A DNA stretch of 64,000 nt from Pseudomonas sp. UBA4194 (GCF_002379585.1 NZ_DFUE01000020.1:1-64000), one strand, 5' to 3'; counted from the stretch's first letter, positions 1 through 8,061 are shown. Notes: generated by a model from the sequence alone, not told the origin. Made by a program: numbers and translations.

Positions 1-2
1 AG

Positions 3-395
3 CGAGATTTTCAGGCCATTCCCCTCGTCGCCGTCGCGCACCACTGCGGCATGCCGGAACGGGTCATCGGCGCCGTACGCATCTATCAGGCACAACCACG
101 GCAGTGGTATGGCGGGCGCCTGTGCGTGGAGCAGGCCTACCGGCGCCAGGGCATGATCGGCAAGGCATTGGTCAACGAGGCCGTGGCGCGAGCCGTGGAC
201 CTGGGCTGCGAAACCTTCCTGGCCACGGTGCAACAGGCCAACGAAGCCTACTTTCACAACCTGCGCTGGCATACCCTGGAGCACATCGAGCTGCTCGGTC
301 AGCCCCACTGCCTGATGCAGGCTCAACTGTCGCACTACCCCTTCATGCCCCGGCAGGTGGCCTTGCCGCCGCGCAAGGCGGTGGCTCATGGCTGA
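3..395 (+). CDS. nitE: Nit1C GNAT N-acetyltransferase (3' part, truncated by window edge)
   Basis: The open frame runs in from the left edge (first whole codon at position 3) and ends at 395, so only the C-terminal part is visible. It carries the GNAT acetyl-CoA loop (YRRQGMIGKAL) followed by the usual helix, and matches the MSMEG_0567/Sll0786 group of nitrogen-starvation acetyltransferases. The identification rests mainly on the following genes, which reproduce the order of the Nit1C nitrilase cluster (nitrilase, radical SAM, GNAT, AIR-synthase-like, small protein, flavoprotein). The acetylated substrate is unknown for the family. The stop overlaps the start of nitF by 8 bases, which suggests translational coupling. 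The ATG at 51 is internal, not the start. Confidence 0.85.
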   Translation, partial: RDFQAIPLVAVAHHCGMPERVIGAVRIYQAQPRQWYGGRLCVEQAYRRQGMIGKALVNEAVARAVDLGCETFLATVQQANEAYFHNLRWHTLEHIELLGQPHCLMQAQLSHYPFMPRQVALPPRKAVAHG

Positions 396-1377
396 TTCCT
401 TGCAGGCCTTGCTGGTCGAACTGCAGAACACCCCTGCCATGCAGGCCAAACGGACCATCCAGGGCCCGGCACGAACCTTCGCCAGCCCGACGCCGGACCG
501 CGATGCCCTGTATGCGCTACCCGGCGATGACACAGCGGCCCTGCGCTGCGGCGATCAGTACCAGCTACTGGCTATCGAAGGCATGCTGCCGGCGTTCGTC
601 GAACAGGCCCCGTGGTTCGCCGGCTGGTCGGCGGTGATGGCCAACGTCAGTGACATCACCGCCATGGGCGGTCGGGCCACTGCTGTGGTGAACGCCTATT
701 GGCACCATGACAGCGACGCGGCCGAGCAGGTCTTGCTGGGCATGCGCGCAGCGTGCGAGGCGTATGGTCTGCTGATGGTCGGCGGGCATACCAGCCAGGC
801 TGCGGGAAATCCGGCGGCATTGGCGGTTGCCATAAGCGGCTGGGCGCGCAGCCTGCTGTCCACCCTGCATGTCGCGCCGGGCCAGACGCTGGCCATGGCT
901 GTCAACCTGGACGGCCAATGGCACGCTGATGCGCCCTATTGGAAAGCGTTCGAAGGCGTCCCCGGCGAGCGCCTGCGCAGCCAACTGGAAGTCATTCCCA
1001 GGCTGGCCGAAGCTGGCCTGCTGCGCGCCGCCAAGGACATCAGCAATGCCGGCCTGCTGGGTACCCTGCTGATGCTGCTGGAGCCCACCGGCTGTGGTGC
1101 CGACGTGGATCTGGACGCGCTGCCGCGCCCGGCGGACGGCGATCTGTCGCGCTGGCTGCAAGCGTTCCCCAGCTACGGCTTCCTGCTGACCCTGGCAGAC
1201 GCCGACATGGCCACCGTGCAAGCGGCCTTTGCCATCGAGGGTCTGCACTGCGCCTGCATCGGGCGTATCGACCACAGCGCTCGCGTGCAGGTTCGGCAGG
1301 CAGGGCGACACGCGCCCTTCTGGGACCTCGAACAAAACCCCTTCACCGGTTTCACCTACCCCCTCCAGGAGCACTGA
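388..1377 (+). CDS. nitF: Sll0787-type AIR synthase-like protein of the Nit1C cluster
   Basis: This 329-residue protein belongs to the PurM/ThiL-like superfamily (AIR synthase-related, N- and C-terminal halves). Residues about 45-60 have the acidic ATP/Mg entry (LPGDDTAAL), followed by the conserved metal-site stretch (MANVSDITAMGGRATAV), a glycine-rich VGGHTSQ turn, and a KDISNAG segment typical of the C-terminal domain. In Nit1C clusters it is assumed to phosphorylate or activate an unknown intermediate in nitrile/cyanide assimilation; the reaction has not been assigned. It starts inside the end of nitE, and its stop is one base before the nitG ATG, so nitE-F-G are probably one transcriptional unit. 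Confidence 0.88.
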   Translation: MADSLQALLVELQNTPAMQAKRTIQGPARTFASPTPDRDALYALPGDDTAALRCGDQYQLLAIEGMLPAFVEQAPWFAGWSAVMANVSDITAMGGRATAVVNAYWHHDSDAAEQVLLGMRAACEAYGLLMVGGHTSQAAGNPAALAVAISGWARSLLSTLHVAPGQTLAMAVNLDGQWHADAPYWKAFEGVPGERLRSQLEVIPRLAEAGLLRAAKDISNAGLLGTLLMLLEPTGCGADVDLDALPRPADGDLSRWLQAFPSYGFLLTLADADMATVQAAFAIEGLHCACIGRIDHSARVQVRQAGRHAPFWDLEQNPFTGFTYPLQEH

Positions 1378-1378
1378 C

Positions 1379-1705
1379 ATGCCCGCCGTGAACATTCGCC
1401 TGCGCTGGCCTGACGGCCAGGAAAGTACCGCGTACTCGCCCTCCACCTCCATTCAGGAGTATTTCGAAGCAGGCCACAGGTACGCCCTGGACGACTTCCT
1501 CGAGCGCGCCGAACGCGGCTTGAATGCAGCGTCCGAACGGGTCAAGCAGGTCAAGGGTTTCTATTGCAGCTCCGCCATGGACACCCTCGGCGGCTTGCGC
1601 ATGCAGGCCCGCGCTTTCGCCCATCGAGACGCCCGGGTCGTGGTGATGGAGATGACGACCCAAGGCAGCGGCCATGTGAACTACGCCCGCTTCGGCGATC
1701 TTTGA
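1379..1705 (+). CDS. nitG: MSMEG_0570-type small nitrogen-starvation protein of the Nit1C cluster
   Basis: A 108-residue protein of unknown biochemical function, recognised as the small conserved member of Nit1C clusters (MSMEG_0570 family). It has a beta-strand start (VNIRLRWPDGQ), a helical centre with an AAERG-like YALDDFLERAERGL segment, a GFYCSSAMDTLGG motif containing one cysteine, and a C-terminal strand (VVVMEMTTQ). The ATG at 1379 follows the nitF stop after a single base. A longer upstream frame exists but overlaps nitF and is not needed. The family length is close to this, so the gene looks intact. Confidence 0.85.
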   Translation: MPAVNIRLRWPDGQESTAYSPSTSIQEYFEAGHRYALDDFLERAERGLNAASERVKQVKGFYCSSAMDTLGGLRMQARAFAHRDARVVVMEMTTQGSGHVNYARFGDL

Positions 1706-1729
1706 ACCTTCACCACGGGAGACCAGCGC

Positions 1730-2968
1730 ATGACCCATTACAGCGCAATCGTGATCGGTGGCGGCCAGGCCGGACTTTCGGCCAGCTACTACCTGCAGCA
1801 GCACGACATCGATCATCTGGTACTGGAAAAACACAGCCTGACGCATACGTGGCGCAACCAACGCTGGGACAGCTTCTGCCTGGTCACCCCCAACTGGCAG
1901 TGCGCCCTTCCCGGCTACCCCTACACTGGCGACGACCCAAACGGTTTCATGAAGAAAGAGCAGATCGTTGCCTACCTTGATGGCTTCATCGCCAGCGTCA
2001 ACGCCCCGGTACGCGAAGGCGTGGCGGTACAGAGACTGAGCCGGCGCAGCGAGGGGGGCTATACCCTGCAAACCAATGTCGGGCCGTTCACCGCCGACCA
2101 GGTCATTGTCGCCAGTGGCGGTTATCACACGCCGATCATTCCGCGCCTGGCCGAGCGCCTGCCCGCCCAGATCCATCAGTTGCACTCCGAACAGTACCGC
2201 AATGCTCAGAGCCTGCCCGACGGCGCCGTGCTGGTGGTCGGTTCCGGCCAGTCCGGCGCACAGATCGCCGAAGACCTGCATCTGGCCGGGCGCAAGGTGT
2301 ATCTGGCGGTGGGCGAAGCGCCGCGCTGCGCGCGCTTCTATCGGGGCAAGGACGTGGTCGACTGGCTGGCCGAAATGGGCTACTACGACATCGGTGTGGA
2401 CAGCCATCCGCTGCGCGAAGGCGTGCGCGACAACACCAATCACTACGTGACCGGCCGTGATGGCGGCCGGGATATCGACCTGCGCCGCTTCGCCCTCGAA
2501 GGTATGGAGCTGTTTGGTCGCCTGAACGAGTTGCAGGGCTCTCGGCTGATATTCTCCGCCAACCTGGCGACCAATCTCGATGCCGCCGACGCCGTCTACA
2601 ACCGCATCAACGCCAGCATCGACAAATACATTGCCGAACAGGCCATCGACGCGCCAGCGGCCGAACCTTATGTACCGCTATGGCAGCCTGCGGCTGAACG
2701 CGAGACCCTGGACCTGGCCGGTAGCGAAATCACCAGCGTGGTGTGGTGCATCGGCTTCACCCCGGACTTCAGCTGGGTGGATGTGCCGGTATTCAACGGC
2801 CGCAGCTACCCCGGACACGTCCGCGGCGTCACCGCCCAGCCTGGCTTGTATTTTCTCGGCCTGCCCTGGTTGCATACGTGGGGATCGGGGCGGTTTTCCG
2901 GGGTTGCCCGTGATGCTCAGCACGTTGTGGCCGAAGTGGCGGCTATGAGCGCGTCACTTATGAGGTGA
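1730..2968 (+). CDS. nitH: MSMEG_0569-type flavin-dependent oxidoreductase of the Nit1C cluster
   Basis: A 412-residue flavoprotein monooxygenase-like enzyme. The N-terminal Rossmann FAD motif is GGGQAGLSASYYL (residues about 9-21). A second dinucleotide motif, GSGQSGAQIAEDL, near residue 170 would bind NAD(P)H. The YHTPIIP and C-terminal LGLPWLHTWGSGRF segments are typical of the group. In Nit1C clusters this enzyme is presumed to oxygenate the product of the nitrilase/radical SAM steps; the substrate is unproven. A ribosome-binding site (GGGAGA) lies ahead of the ATG. The gene is the last of the cluster and is followed directly by a G-rich tandem repeat. Confidence 0.88.
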   Translation: MTHYSAIVIGGGQAGLSASYYLQQHDIDHLVLEKHSLTHTWRNQRWDSFCLVTPNWQCALPGYPYTGDDPNGFMKKEQIVAYLDGFIASVNAPVREGVAVQRLSRRSEGGYTLQTNVGPFTADQVIVASGGYHTPIIPRLAERLPAQIHQLHSEQYRNAQSLPDGAVLVVGSGQSGAQIAEDLHLAGRKVYLAVGEAPRCARFYRGKDVVDWLAEMGYYDIGVDSHPLREGVRDNTNHYVTGRDGGRDIDLRRFALEGMELFGRLNELQGSRLIFSANLATNLDAADAVYNRINASIDKYIAEQAIDAPAAEPYVPLWQPAAERETLDLAGSEITSVVWCIGFTPDFSWVDVPVFNGRSYPGHVRGVTAQPGLYFLGLPWLHTWGSGRFSGVARDAQHVVAEVAAMSASLMR

Positions 2969-2970
2969 CA

Positions 2971-3040
2971 GGCTGGGTTGGGGGATGGCTGGGTTGGGGG
3001 ATGGCTGGTTTGGGGGATGGCTGGTTGGGGGATGGCTGGA
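2971..3040 (+). repeat. G-rich 15-16 bp tandem repeat
   Basis: Four units of GGCTGGGTTGGGGGAT (two exact 16-mers, one with a single change, one shortened to 15) plus a partial fifth follow the nitH stop by two bases. The plus strand has many GGG to GGGGG runs with short loops, so a G-quadruplex could form in the transcript or DNA at the operon end. No protein is encoded. Confidence 0.9.
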
Positions 3041-3107
3041 CGCGGCTTACGCTGCTGCTACCGATCGATGGGGGTGATGTTGGGTATCGAAAAAGGGAAT
3101 TTCCTGT

Positions 3108-3139
3108 GGCTGTCGAGGATCAGCACTATAGCGACAGCC
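3108..3139. other. Inverted repeat before a possible small ORF
   Basis: GGCTGTCG (3108-3115) and CGACAGCC (3132-3139) form an 8-bp perfect stem with a 16-base loop. It sits between the G-rich repeat and the 22-codon ORF at 3164. No T-run follows, so it looks more like an operator or leader hairpin than a terminator. Confidence 0.6.
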
Positions 3140-3163
3140 TATAACCACTGACAGGACGCCCTT

Positions 3164-3232
3164 ATGAACATCAACCTGACCTTGTGCTGCATGATCGTGG
3201 TTTCGTTCGGCATCGCACTGAGCCATGTCTGA
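3164..3232 (+). CDS. Possible 22-residue membrane peptide
   Basis: A short ORF with a good ribosome-binding site (AGGAC, 7-8 bases before the ATG). It encodes a 22-residue, almost wholly hydrophobic peptide with two adjacent cysteines (LTLCCMIVVSFGIAL). It could be a single-pass small membrane protein. I do not recognise it. It could also be chance; it ends 17 bases before the convergent LysR gene. Confidence 0.35.
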   Translation: MNINLTLCCMIVVSFGIALSHV

Positions 3233-3249
3233 ATACCGCTGACGCGCCT

Positions 3250-4137
3250 TCAGAGCTGCTCACCGAGCTGCTCGCGCAGGAACTCGATCAGCACCTGCAC
3301 CGGCCTTGAGCTCTGCCGATGCTGCGGGTAGACCGCCGACAGCTCCAGAGGCTCGGTCGCGTACTCATCGAGCACGGTGTGCAGATGCCCGGCCGCCACG
3401 GCGGCACCGACGATGAACGAGGGCAGATACGTGATCCCCATGCCCGCAATGGCGGCTTCACGGAGCAGCTCGCCGTTGTTGGCTCGGATGCGCCCGGTGA
3501 CACCAACGCTGATGGGCTTGCCCTTGGCCTGAAAACGCCACTGCACCTGGCGGGCGTGGCCATACGGTAGACAGTCGTGTTCGCCCAGCTGATCGGGATG
3601 GGTCGGTACGCCTCGAGCACTGAGGTAGGCCGGACTGGCACAGTACACACGGGGAATGCTGGCGATACGGCGCGCAATCAACGAAGAATCTTCCAGCACG
3701 CCGATACGCAGCACGACATCGAAGCCCTCACCCAACAGATCCACCGACCTGTCACTAAGATCGACCTCTACCGTGACCTCGGGATAGCGCTGCAGAAACA
3801 GCGGAATCAGGCTCCCCAGGTGCGCTACCGCGAAGGACAACGGCGCACTCAAACGCAGGGTACCCTTGGGCTGCGCGCCCTGACCGGCAATGCCTTGCTC
3901 GACTTGCTCGACCTCGGCCAGCAACCGCACCGCAGACTCATAGTAGCTCTGGCCCAACGCGGTGACGTCCAACCGCCGCGTCGACCGGTTGAGAAGCCGG
4001 GCACCCAGGCGGCTTTCCAGCTGCATCAAGCGCCGACTGATGTACTGCTTGGAGAGACCCAACTGCTCGGCCGCCGCCGTGAAGCTGCGCGACTCCATCA
4101 CCTGCACGAACAGGCGCATGTCCTCGAAAGCGTTCAT
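3250..4137 (-). CDS. LysR-family transcriptional regulator
   Basis: A 295-residue LysR regulator. The N-terminal winged helix-turn-helix is clear (FTAAAEQLGLSKQYISRRLMQLE, residues about 20-42, given here in part as AAAEQLGLSKQYISRR), followed by the linker and a periplasmic-binding-like effector domain starting near residue 90 (GTLRLSAPLSFA). It resembles the AaeR/DmlR-like subgroup. I chose the ATG at 4137 because AGGGA lies 7 bases upstream and the protein then starts as usual for the family (MNAFEDM); a second ATG at 4143 is possible. It diverges from the ABC transporter starting at 4321, which is its most likely target. The effector is unknown. Confidence 0.9.
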   Translation of the reverse strand: MNAFEDMRLFVQVMESRSFTAAAEQLGLSKQYISRRLMQLESRLGARLLNRSTRRLDVTALGQSYYESAVRLLAEVEQVEQGIAGQGAQPKGTLRLSAPLSFAVAHLGSLIPLFLQRYPEVTVEVDLSDRSVDLLGEGFDVVLRIGVLEDSSLIARRIASIPRVYCASPAYLSARGVPTHPDQLGEHDCLPYGHARQVQWRFQAKGKPISVGVTGRIRANNGELLREAAIAGMGITYLPSFIVGAAVAAGHLHTVLDEYATEPLELSAVYPQHRQSSRPVQVLIEFLREQLGEQL

Positions 4138-4320
4138 TGTCATTCCCTGGGAGACAGTCGGAGGTTTATAGCGGGTTGTTGCCGCGAAAGCATCCCTCAG
4201 GCGCTTCGATTCTCGACATAAGCTAAGAAACAAAGGGTATTTATATAGCCGTTTTTAGATCATTTAGGATGGAGAACCTCGGCATCATGGCCGCCTCTCT
4301 GCTGCGAAGGACCTTCCTGA
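4138..4320. promoter_or_regulatory. Divergent promoter region, LysR regulator / ABC transporter
   Basis: This 183-bp spacer should hold both promoters and the LysR operator. It contains an AT-rich TATTTATATAG at 4238-4248; the same 11-mer recurs at 7037-7047 ahead of the metalloprotease gene. I see no exact T-N11-A LysR box that I would defend. Confidence 0.5.
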
Positions 4321-5301
4321 ATGACTCTACTCAAGCGTTTTTCTCAACCGCTGCTGGCGGCCGCCGTATTGCTCGCAGCGCTCGCCGGTTCTGCCCAAGC
4401 CGCCGACCAGCCAGGCGAAGTACGCCTCGATTACGCCTATTACTCCCCCACCAGCCTGGTTGTGCGGCACTTCGGCTGGCTGGAAAAAGCCTTGCCCGGC
4501 ACCAAGGTCGATTGGGTATTGAGCCAAGGCAGCAACCGCTCGCTGGAGTACCTCAATGGGGGCAGCATCGACTTCGCCTCGACCGCCGGACTGGCCGCCG
4601 TGTTGAGCCGTGCCAATGGCAGTCCGATCAAGACCGTGTACATCGCCAGCCGCCCGGAGTGGACTGCCTTGGCGGTGCGCAAGGATTCTCCCATCAAGAC
4701 CGTGGCCGATCTCAAGGGCAAGAAGATTGCCGCCACCAAGGGTACCGATCCGTTTCTGTTTACCCTGCGCAGCCTGCAACAGGCTGGTCTGACCAAGGAT
4801 GATGTCGAGCTGGTGCACCTGCAGCATGCCGACGGCCGTATCGCGCTGGAGAAAGGCGACGTCGACGCCTGGGCCGGACTGGACCCACTGCTGGCCGCCA
4901 GCCAACTGCAGGCCGGATCGCAATTGCTGTATCGCAACATCGACTTCAACAGCTATGGCGTGATCAGCGTCACCGAGAAATTCGCCAAGGAGCACGCCGA
5001 CACCGTGGAGCAGGTCATCAGGGTCTACGAGCAGGCACGCTCCTGGGCGCAGCAACACCCGGATGACCTGGCAGCCCTGCTGGCCAAGGAATCCGGCTTG
5101 CCACTGGACGTCGCCAAGCTGCAACTGTCACGCACCGATTTCTCTGACTCACAGCCAGGCCCCAAGCAGATCCAGGCACTGAAAGCCGCCGCGCCGATCC
5201 TCACCGCTGAGGGGCTGGTACGCAAAGGTGTCGACGTCAATGCGGTGGTCGACGCGCTCATCGAACCGCGCTTTGGCGCTCAGGTCATCGGGAAGAACTG
5301 A
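4321..5301 (+). CDS. ABC transporter substrate-binding protein, aliphatic sulfonate/nitrate-taurine type
   Basis: A 326-residue periplasmic binding protein of the SsuA/TauA type. A Sec signal peptide covers residues 1-28 (hydrophobic LLAAAVLLAALAG, cleavage after AQA). The mature part has the family features: an early GWLEKAL segment, NRSLEYLNGGSIDFASTA, the hinge region VADLKGKKIAATKGTDPF, and DAWAGLDPLLA. It should capture a sulfonate or a related small anion and hand it to the permease and ATPase that follow at once. No desulfonating monooxygenase is next to it, so the ligand is inferred only from family. It is the first gene of a three-gene operon. Confidence 0.88.
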   Translation: MTLLKRFSQPLLAAAVLLAALAGSAQAADQPGEVRLDYAYYSPTSLVVRHFGWLEKALPGTKVDWVLSQGSNRSLEYLNGGSIDFASTAGLAAVLSRANGSPIKTVYIASRPEWTALAVRKDSPIKTVADLKGKKIAATKGTDPFLFTLRSLQQAGLTKDDVELVHLQHADGRIALEKGDVDAWAGLDPLLAASQLQAGSQLLYRNIDFNSYGVISVTEKFAKEHADTVEQVIRVYEQARSWAQQHPDDLAALLAKESGLPLDVAKLQLSRTDFSDSQPGPKQIQALKAAAPILTAEGLVRKGVDVNAVVDALIEPRFGAQVIGKN

Positions 5302-5305
5302 GAGC

Positions 5306-6145
5306 ATGTCCGTTCCGGGTAAAACCTTGCCCCGCGCCCAGGCCGCCGTCACTCGGCACCGCTCGGGTGTGTGGCGATCGCGCGCAAAGGGCCTGGTGCT
5401 GCCTGCGTTGATCATCCTGCTGCTGGAATTCGTGGTGCGCATCGGCTGGATTCCCGCCTACCAGATGCCGGCGCCCAGCGAGGTTGCCGCCACCCTGTGG
5501 GACCTCGGCCGGGGCGCGCTCGGCAAACATGTGTTCGCCAGCCTGCTGCGGGTGCTGACCGGCTTCGTCATTGGCGCGTCACTGGCGCTGCTGTTCGCTG
5601 CCTGGGTAGGCCTGAGCCGCGAGGCCGAAGCTTATCTGGAACCCACCTTCGCCGGCCTGCGAGCCATTCCGAGCCTGGCCTGGGTGCCGCTGTTGCTGCT
5701 GTGGCTGGGCATCGATGAAACGTCCAAGGTGGTGTTGATCGCCATCGGCGCCTTTTTTCCGGTGTATGTGAACGGCGTGGCAGCGATACGCAACATCGAC
5801 CGCAAATTGGTGGAAGTGGGCCAGATGTATCGCTTCAACTCACGGCGCTTGACCCTGCGCATCTTGCTGCCCGCTGCCCTGCCCGGCTTGTTCACCGGCC
5901 TGCGCAGTGGCCTGAGCATGGCGTGGATGTTTCTGGTGGCCGCCGAGCTGATCGCCGCCACCAAAGGACTGGGGTATCTGCTCAGCGACGGCCGCGAAAC
6001 CTCGCGGCCCGACATCGTGCTCGCCGCCATTCTGGCCCTGGCGGTGCTGGGCAAAGTCACCGACGGATTGCTGGCCAAAGTGGAAAAACGCTGCGTCAGC
6101 TGGCGCGACGCCTACACCGGCCAGAGCTCGGGAGGTCAACCATGA
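5306..6145 (+). CDS. ABC transporter permease, aliphatic sulfonate/taurine type
   Basis: A 279-residue inner-membrane permease of the SsuC/TauC type. About six membrane segments are visible, the first being GLVLPALIILLLEFVV. The binding-protein-dependent transport signature (EAA loop) lies around residues 180-215, with LPAALPGLFTGLRSGL. The ATG at 5306 comes 4 bases after the binding-protein stop; the earlier in-frame codons lie inside that gene and are not used. The gene end overlaps the ATPase start by 4 bases (ATGA). Confidence 0.88.
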   Translation: MSVPGKTLPRAQAAVTRHRSGVWRSRAKGLVLPALIILLLEFVVRIGWIPAYQMPAPSEVAATLWDLGRGALGKHVFASLLRVLTGFVIGASLALLFAAWVGLSREAEAYLEPTFAGLRAIPSLAWVPLLLLWLGIDETSKVVLIAIGAFFPVYVNGVAAIRNIDRKLVEVGQMYRFNSRRLTLRILLPAALPGLFTGLRSGLSMAWMFLVAAELIAATKGLGYLLSDGRETSRPDIVLAAILALAVLGKVTDGLLAKVEKRCVSWRDAYTGQSSGGQP

Positions 6146-6855
6146 GCAACACGCTGCTGGACATCCACGTCCGCCGCAAGATCTTTGCCGAGACGTTGGT
6201 GCTCAAGGACGTGCACCTGCAACTGCACGCCGGCGAAGTGGTCAGCCTGCTTGGCCCCAGCGGCTGCGGCAAAAGCACGCTGTTGCGCATCGCCGCCGGA
6301 CTGGATCGCGACTACATTGGCGAAGTGAACACCTGCGGCGAGCAGCTGGCGTTCGTATTTCAAGAGCCGCGGTTGATGCCGTGGCTGAGCGTGGAGCGCA
6401 ACATCGGCTTTCACGACGACAACCGCTATGACAAACCCTGGGCCACCCAACTGATCGAGGAAGTAGGCCTGGATGGCTTCGCCCAGGCCCTGCCCAAAGC
6501 GCTATCCGGCGGCATGGCGCAACGCGTGGCAATCGCCCGCGGCCTGTACTCGCGTCCGAGAGTGCTGCTGCTGGACGAGCCGTTCAGCGCGGTGGATGCA
6601 TTCACGCGAATGAAGCTCCAGGACCTGCTGCTCGACCTCGCCCGGCGTCACCACATCGCCCTGCTGCTGGTCACTCACGACGTCGACGAAGCGCTGTACC
6701 TCAGCGACCGGGTACTGGTGATGGGCAACCGCCCCAGCAGCATCACCGAGGATATCGCCATCACCCTCCCCCACCCCCGCGACCGCCGCGATCCCGCCCT
6801 GGCGAGCTTCAAGGCCCAAGCGTTGACACAGTTGCAGCTGGCCCATGTGATCTGA
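6142..6855 (+). CDS. ABC transporter ATP-binding protein, aliphatic sulfonate/taurine type
   Basis: A 237-residue ABC ATPase of the SsuB/TauB type. Walker A is GPSGCGKSTLL, the Q-loop is FQEPRLMPWLSV, the signature is LSGGMAQRVAIARGL, Walker B is VLLLDEPFSAVDA, and the H-loop is LLLVTHDVDEALYLSD. It energises the importer made with the two preceding genes. Translation is probably coupled to the permease through the ATGA overlap. The gene is full length, and two REP-like repeats follow it. Confidence 0.92.
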   Translation: MSNTLLDIHVRRKIFAETLVLKDVHLQLHAGEVVSLLGPSGCGKSTLLRIAAGLDRDYIGEVNTCGEQLAFVFQEPRLMPWLSVERNIGFHDDNRYDKPWATQLIEEVGLDGFAQALPKALSGGMAQRVAIARGLYSRPRVLLLDEPFSAVDAFTRMKLQDLLLDLARRHHIALLLVTHDVDEALYLSDRVLVMGNRPSSITEDIAITLPHPRDRRDPALASFKAQALTQLQLAHVI

Positions 6856-6863
6856 ACCCTCCC

Positions 6864-6891
6864 CCCTGTGGGAGCGGGTTCTACCCGCGAT
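6864..6891 (+). repeat. REP-like repeat, copy 1
   Basis: CCCTGTGGGAGCGGG with the inverted core GCGGGTtctACCCGC, the common Pseudomonas REP type, lies 9 bases after the ABC ATPase stop. Confidence 0.85.
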
Positions 6892-6942
6892 AGGCCCAGC
6901 AAAAGCACCCATCCCACAGCACACTTCAACATCGTGAAATCC

Positions 6943-6970
6943 CCCTGTGGGAGCGGGTTCTACCCGCGAT
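6943..6970 (+). repeat. REP-like repeat, copy 2
   Basis: A second copy, identical over 28 bases, in the same orientation 79 bases downstream. The pair may act in mRNA stabilisation or termination after the ABC operon. No REP-associated transposase is seen. Confidence 0.85.
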
Positions 6971-7072
6971 GGGGCACCGACAGCAACATCACCCTACCCT
7001 GCATTACTGACGCCGGCGTGCTGCTGACCGCCCCACTATTTATATAGGCACTAAGGACGCTGAAGGATCGAC

Positions 7073-7846
7073 ATGATGGTGCCCTCATCACTATGGAGCA
7101 CCATCATGCACGATCTATTGTTCTGCAAATTCCCGGCGACGCCGGACTTTGAAGCGTCCCGCCAAGCGGCGTTGTGCGAGAACCCCGCCAACGCCTTATC
7201 CTCACCGACCTCCGGGCGGCAGAAACGCGCATTGGGGCAATTCTCCAAATTCTGGAAACCAGGCCGCACACTGCGCATCGCCTTCATGAACGAACCGTCT
7301 GCCGATCATAAAAAGGCGGTCGAGACGATTGCCCGTCAGTGGCTGCGCTATGCCTACCTCAAGTTCGATTTCGTCGACGGCAAACAAGGTGAAATCCGTA
7401 TTTTTACCGACATCGATTCCAATCATAGCCATGTCGGCACCGACGCACTGCTGGTCGATTCGCACGACGGGACCATGGCACTGGGCGCAAAGCCCGACGA
7501 TCCGATGTTCGCCCGAACCGTCTTGCATGAGTTTGGCCACGTACTGGGGTTGCTGCATGAGCACCAGCACCCACAAGCAAACATCCCTTGGGACAAGCCC
7601 AAGGTCTACGCATACTTCGCAGCAAAAGGCGTCGATCAACAAACAGTGGATCTGAACCTGTTCGAAAAGACGGACAAAGCCATCGCCAAAGGCAATGCCT
7701 ATGACCCGACATCGATCATGCACTACGCCGTGCTACAGGAGCAGACGATTGGCGACTGGGAAGTCGGATTCAATCAAAAACTGAGCAAGAAAGATCGTGC
7801 CTTTGCGCGCCGTATCTATCCTCGGCCCTCCCCGGCGGAGATGTAG
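7073..7846 (+). CDS. Astacin-like zinc metalloprotease (metzincin) without a visible signal peptide
   Basis: A 257-residue protein with a metzincin active site: HEFGHVLGLLHEHQHP at residues 152-167 (zinc ligands H152, H156, H162; catalytic E153) and a Met-turn IMHYAV near 215-220. The spacing fits peptidase M12A/M10-like enzymes. Residues about 60-140 form the usual N-terminal subdomain (TLRIAFMNE, AYLKFDFVDG). I see no Sec signal, lipobox or membrane segment, so it is either cytosolic or exported by another route; the first 50 residues could be a propeptide. ATG 7073 has AAGGA at good distance; ATG 7106, preceded by GGAG, is an alternative. It has no operon partner. Substrate unknown. Confidence 0.85.
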   Translation: MMVPSSLWSTIMHDLLFCKFPATPDFEASRQAALCENPANALSSPTSGRQKRALGQFSKFWKPGRTLRIAFMNEPSADHKKAVETIARQWLRYAYLKFDFVDGKQGEIRIFTDIDSNHSHVGTDALLVDSHDGTMALGAKPDDPMFARTVLHEFGHVLGLLHEHQHPQANIPWDKPKVYAYFAAKGVDQQTVDLNLFEKTDKAIAKGNAYDPTSIMHYAVLQEQTIGDWEVGFNQKLSKKDRAFARRIYPRPSPAEM

Positions 7847-8061
7847 GCAAGATTGCCTGGTTTCTCAGTCTTGAAGGACTAGCCCCGCTCAGGTGTAGCG
7901 CGTCGCCCACTCGGCCGCCCAGCACTTGGCTGGGCTGGCTCCCTGAGTTACAACGTTGCGTGGTCGCCAAACGCCAAAGTGATTTTTCGGAATCTGGCAG
8001 CATGAAAAAACCACGATGGATCAAGTCCATCTTCGAGCTTCATTCTGAAATCCCCAATAAG
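7847..8061. other. Intergenic spacer with hairpin
   Basis: About 215 bases between the metalloprotease and the convergent small membrane protein gene. It contains a 7-bp hairpin, GCCCAGC (7917-7923) and GCTGGGC (7929-7935), without a T-run. Composition changes from GC-rich to AT-richer at the right side. I see no gene. Confidence 0.6.

Noticed and set aside
2971..3040. Possible CRISPR array
   Set aside because: Units are 15-16 bp and contiguous with no spacers; no cas genes nearby.
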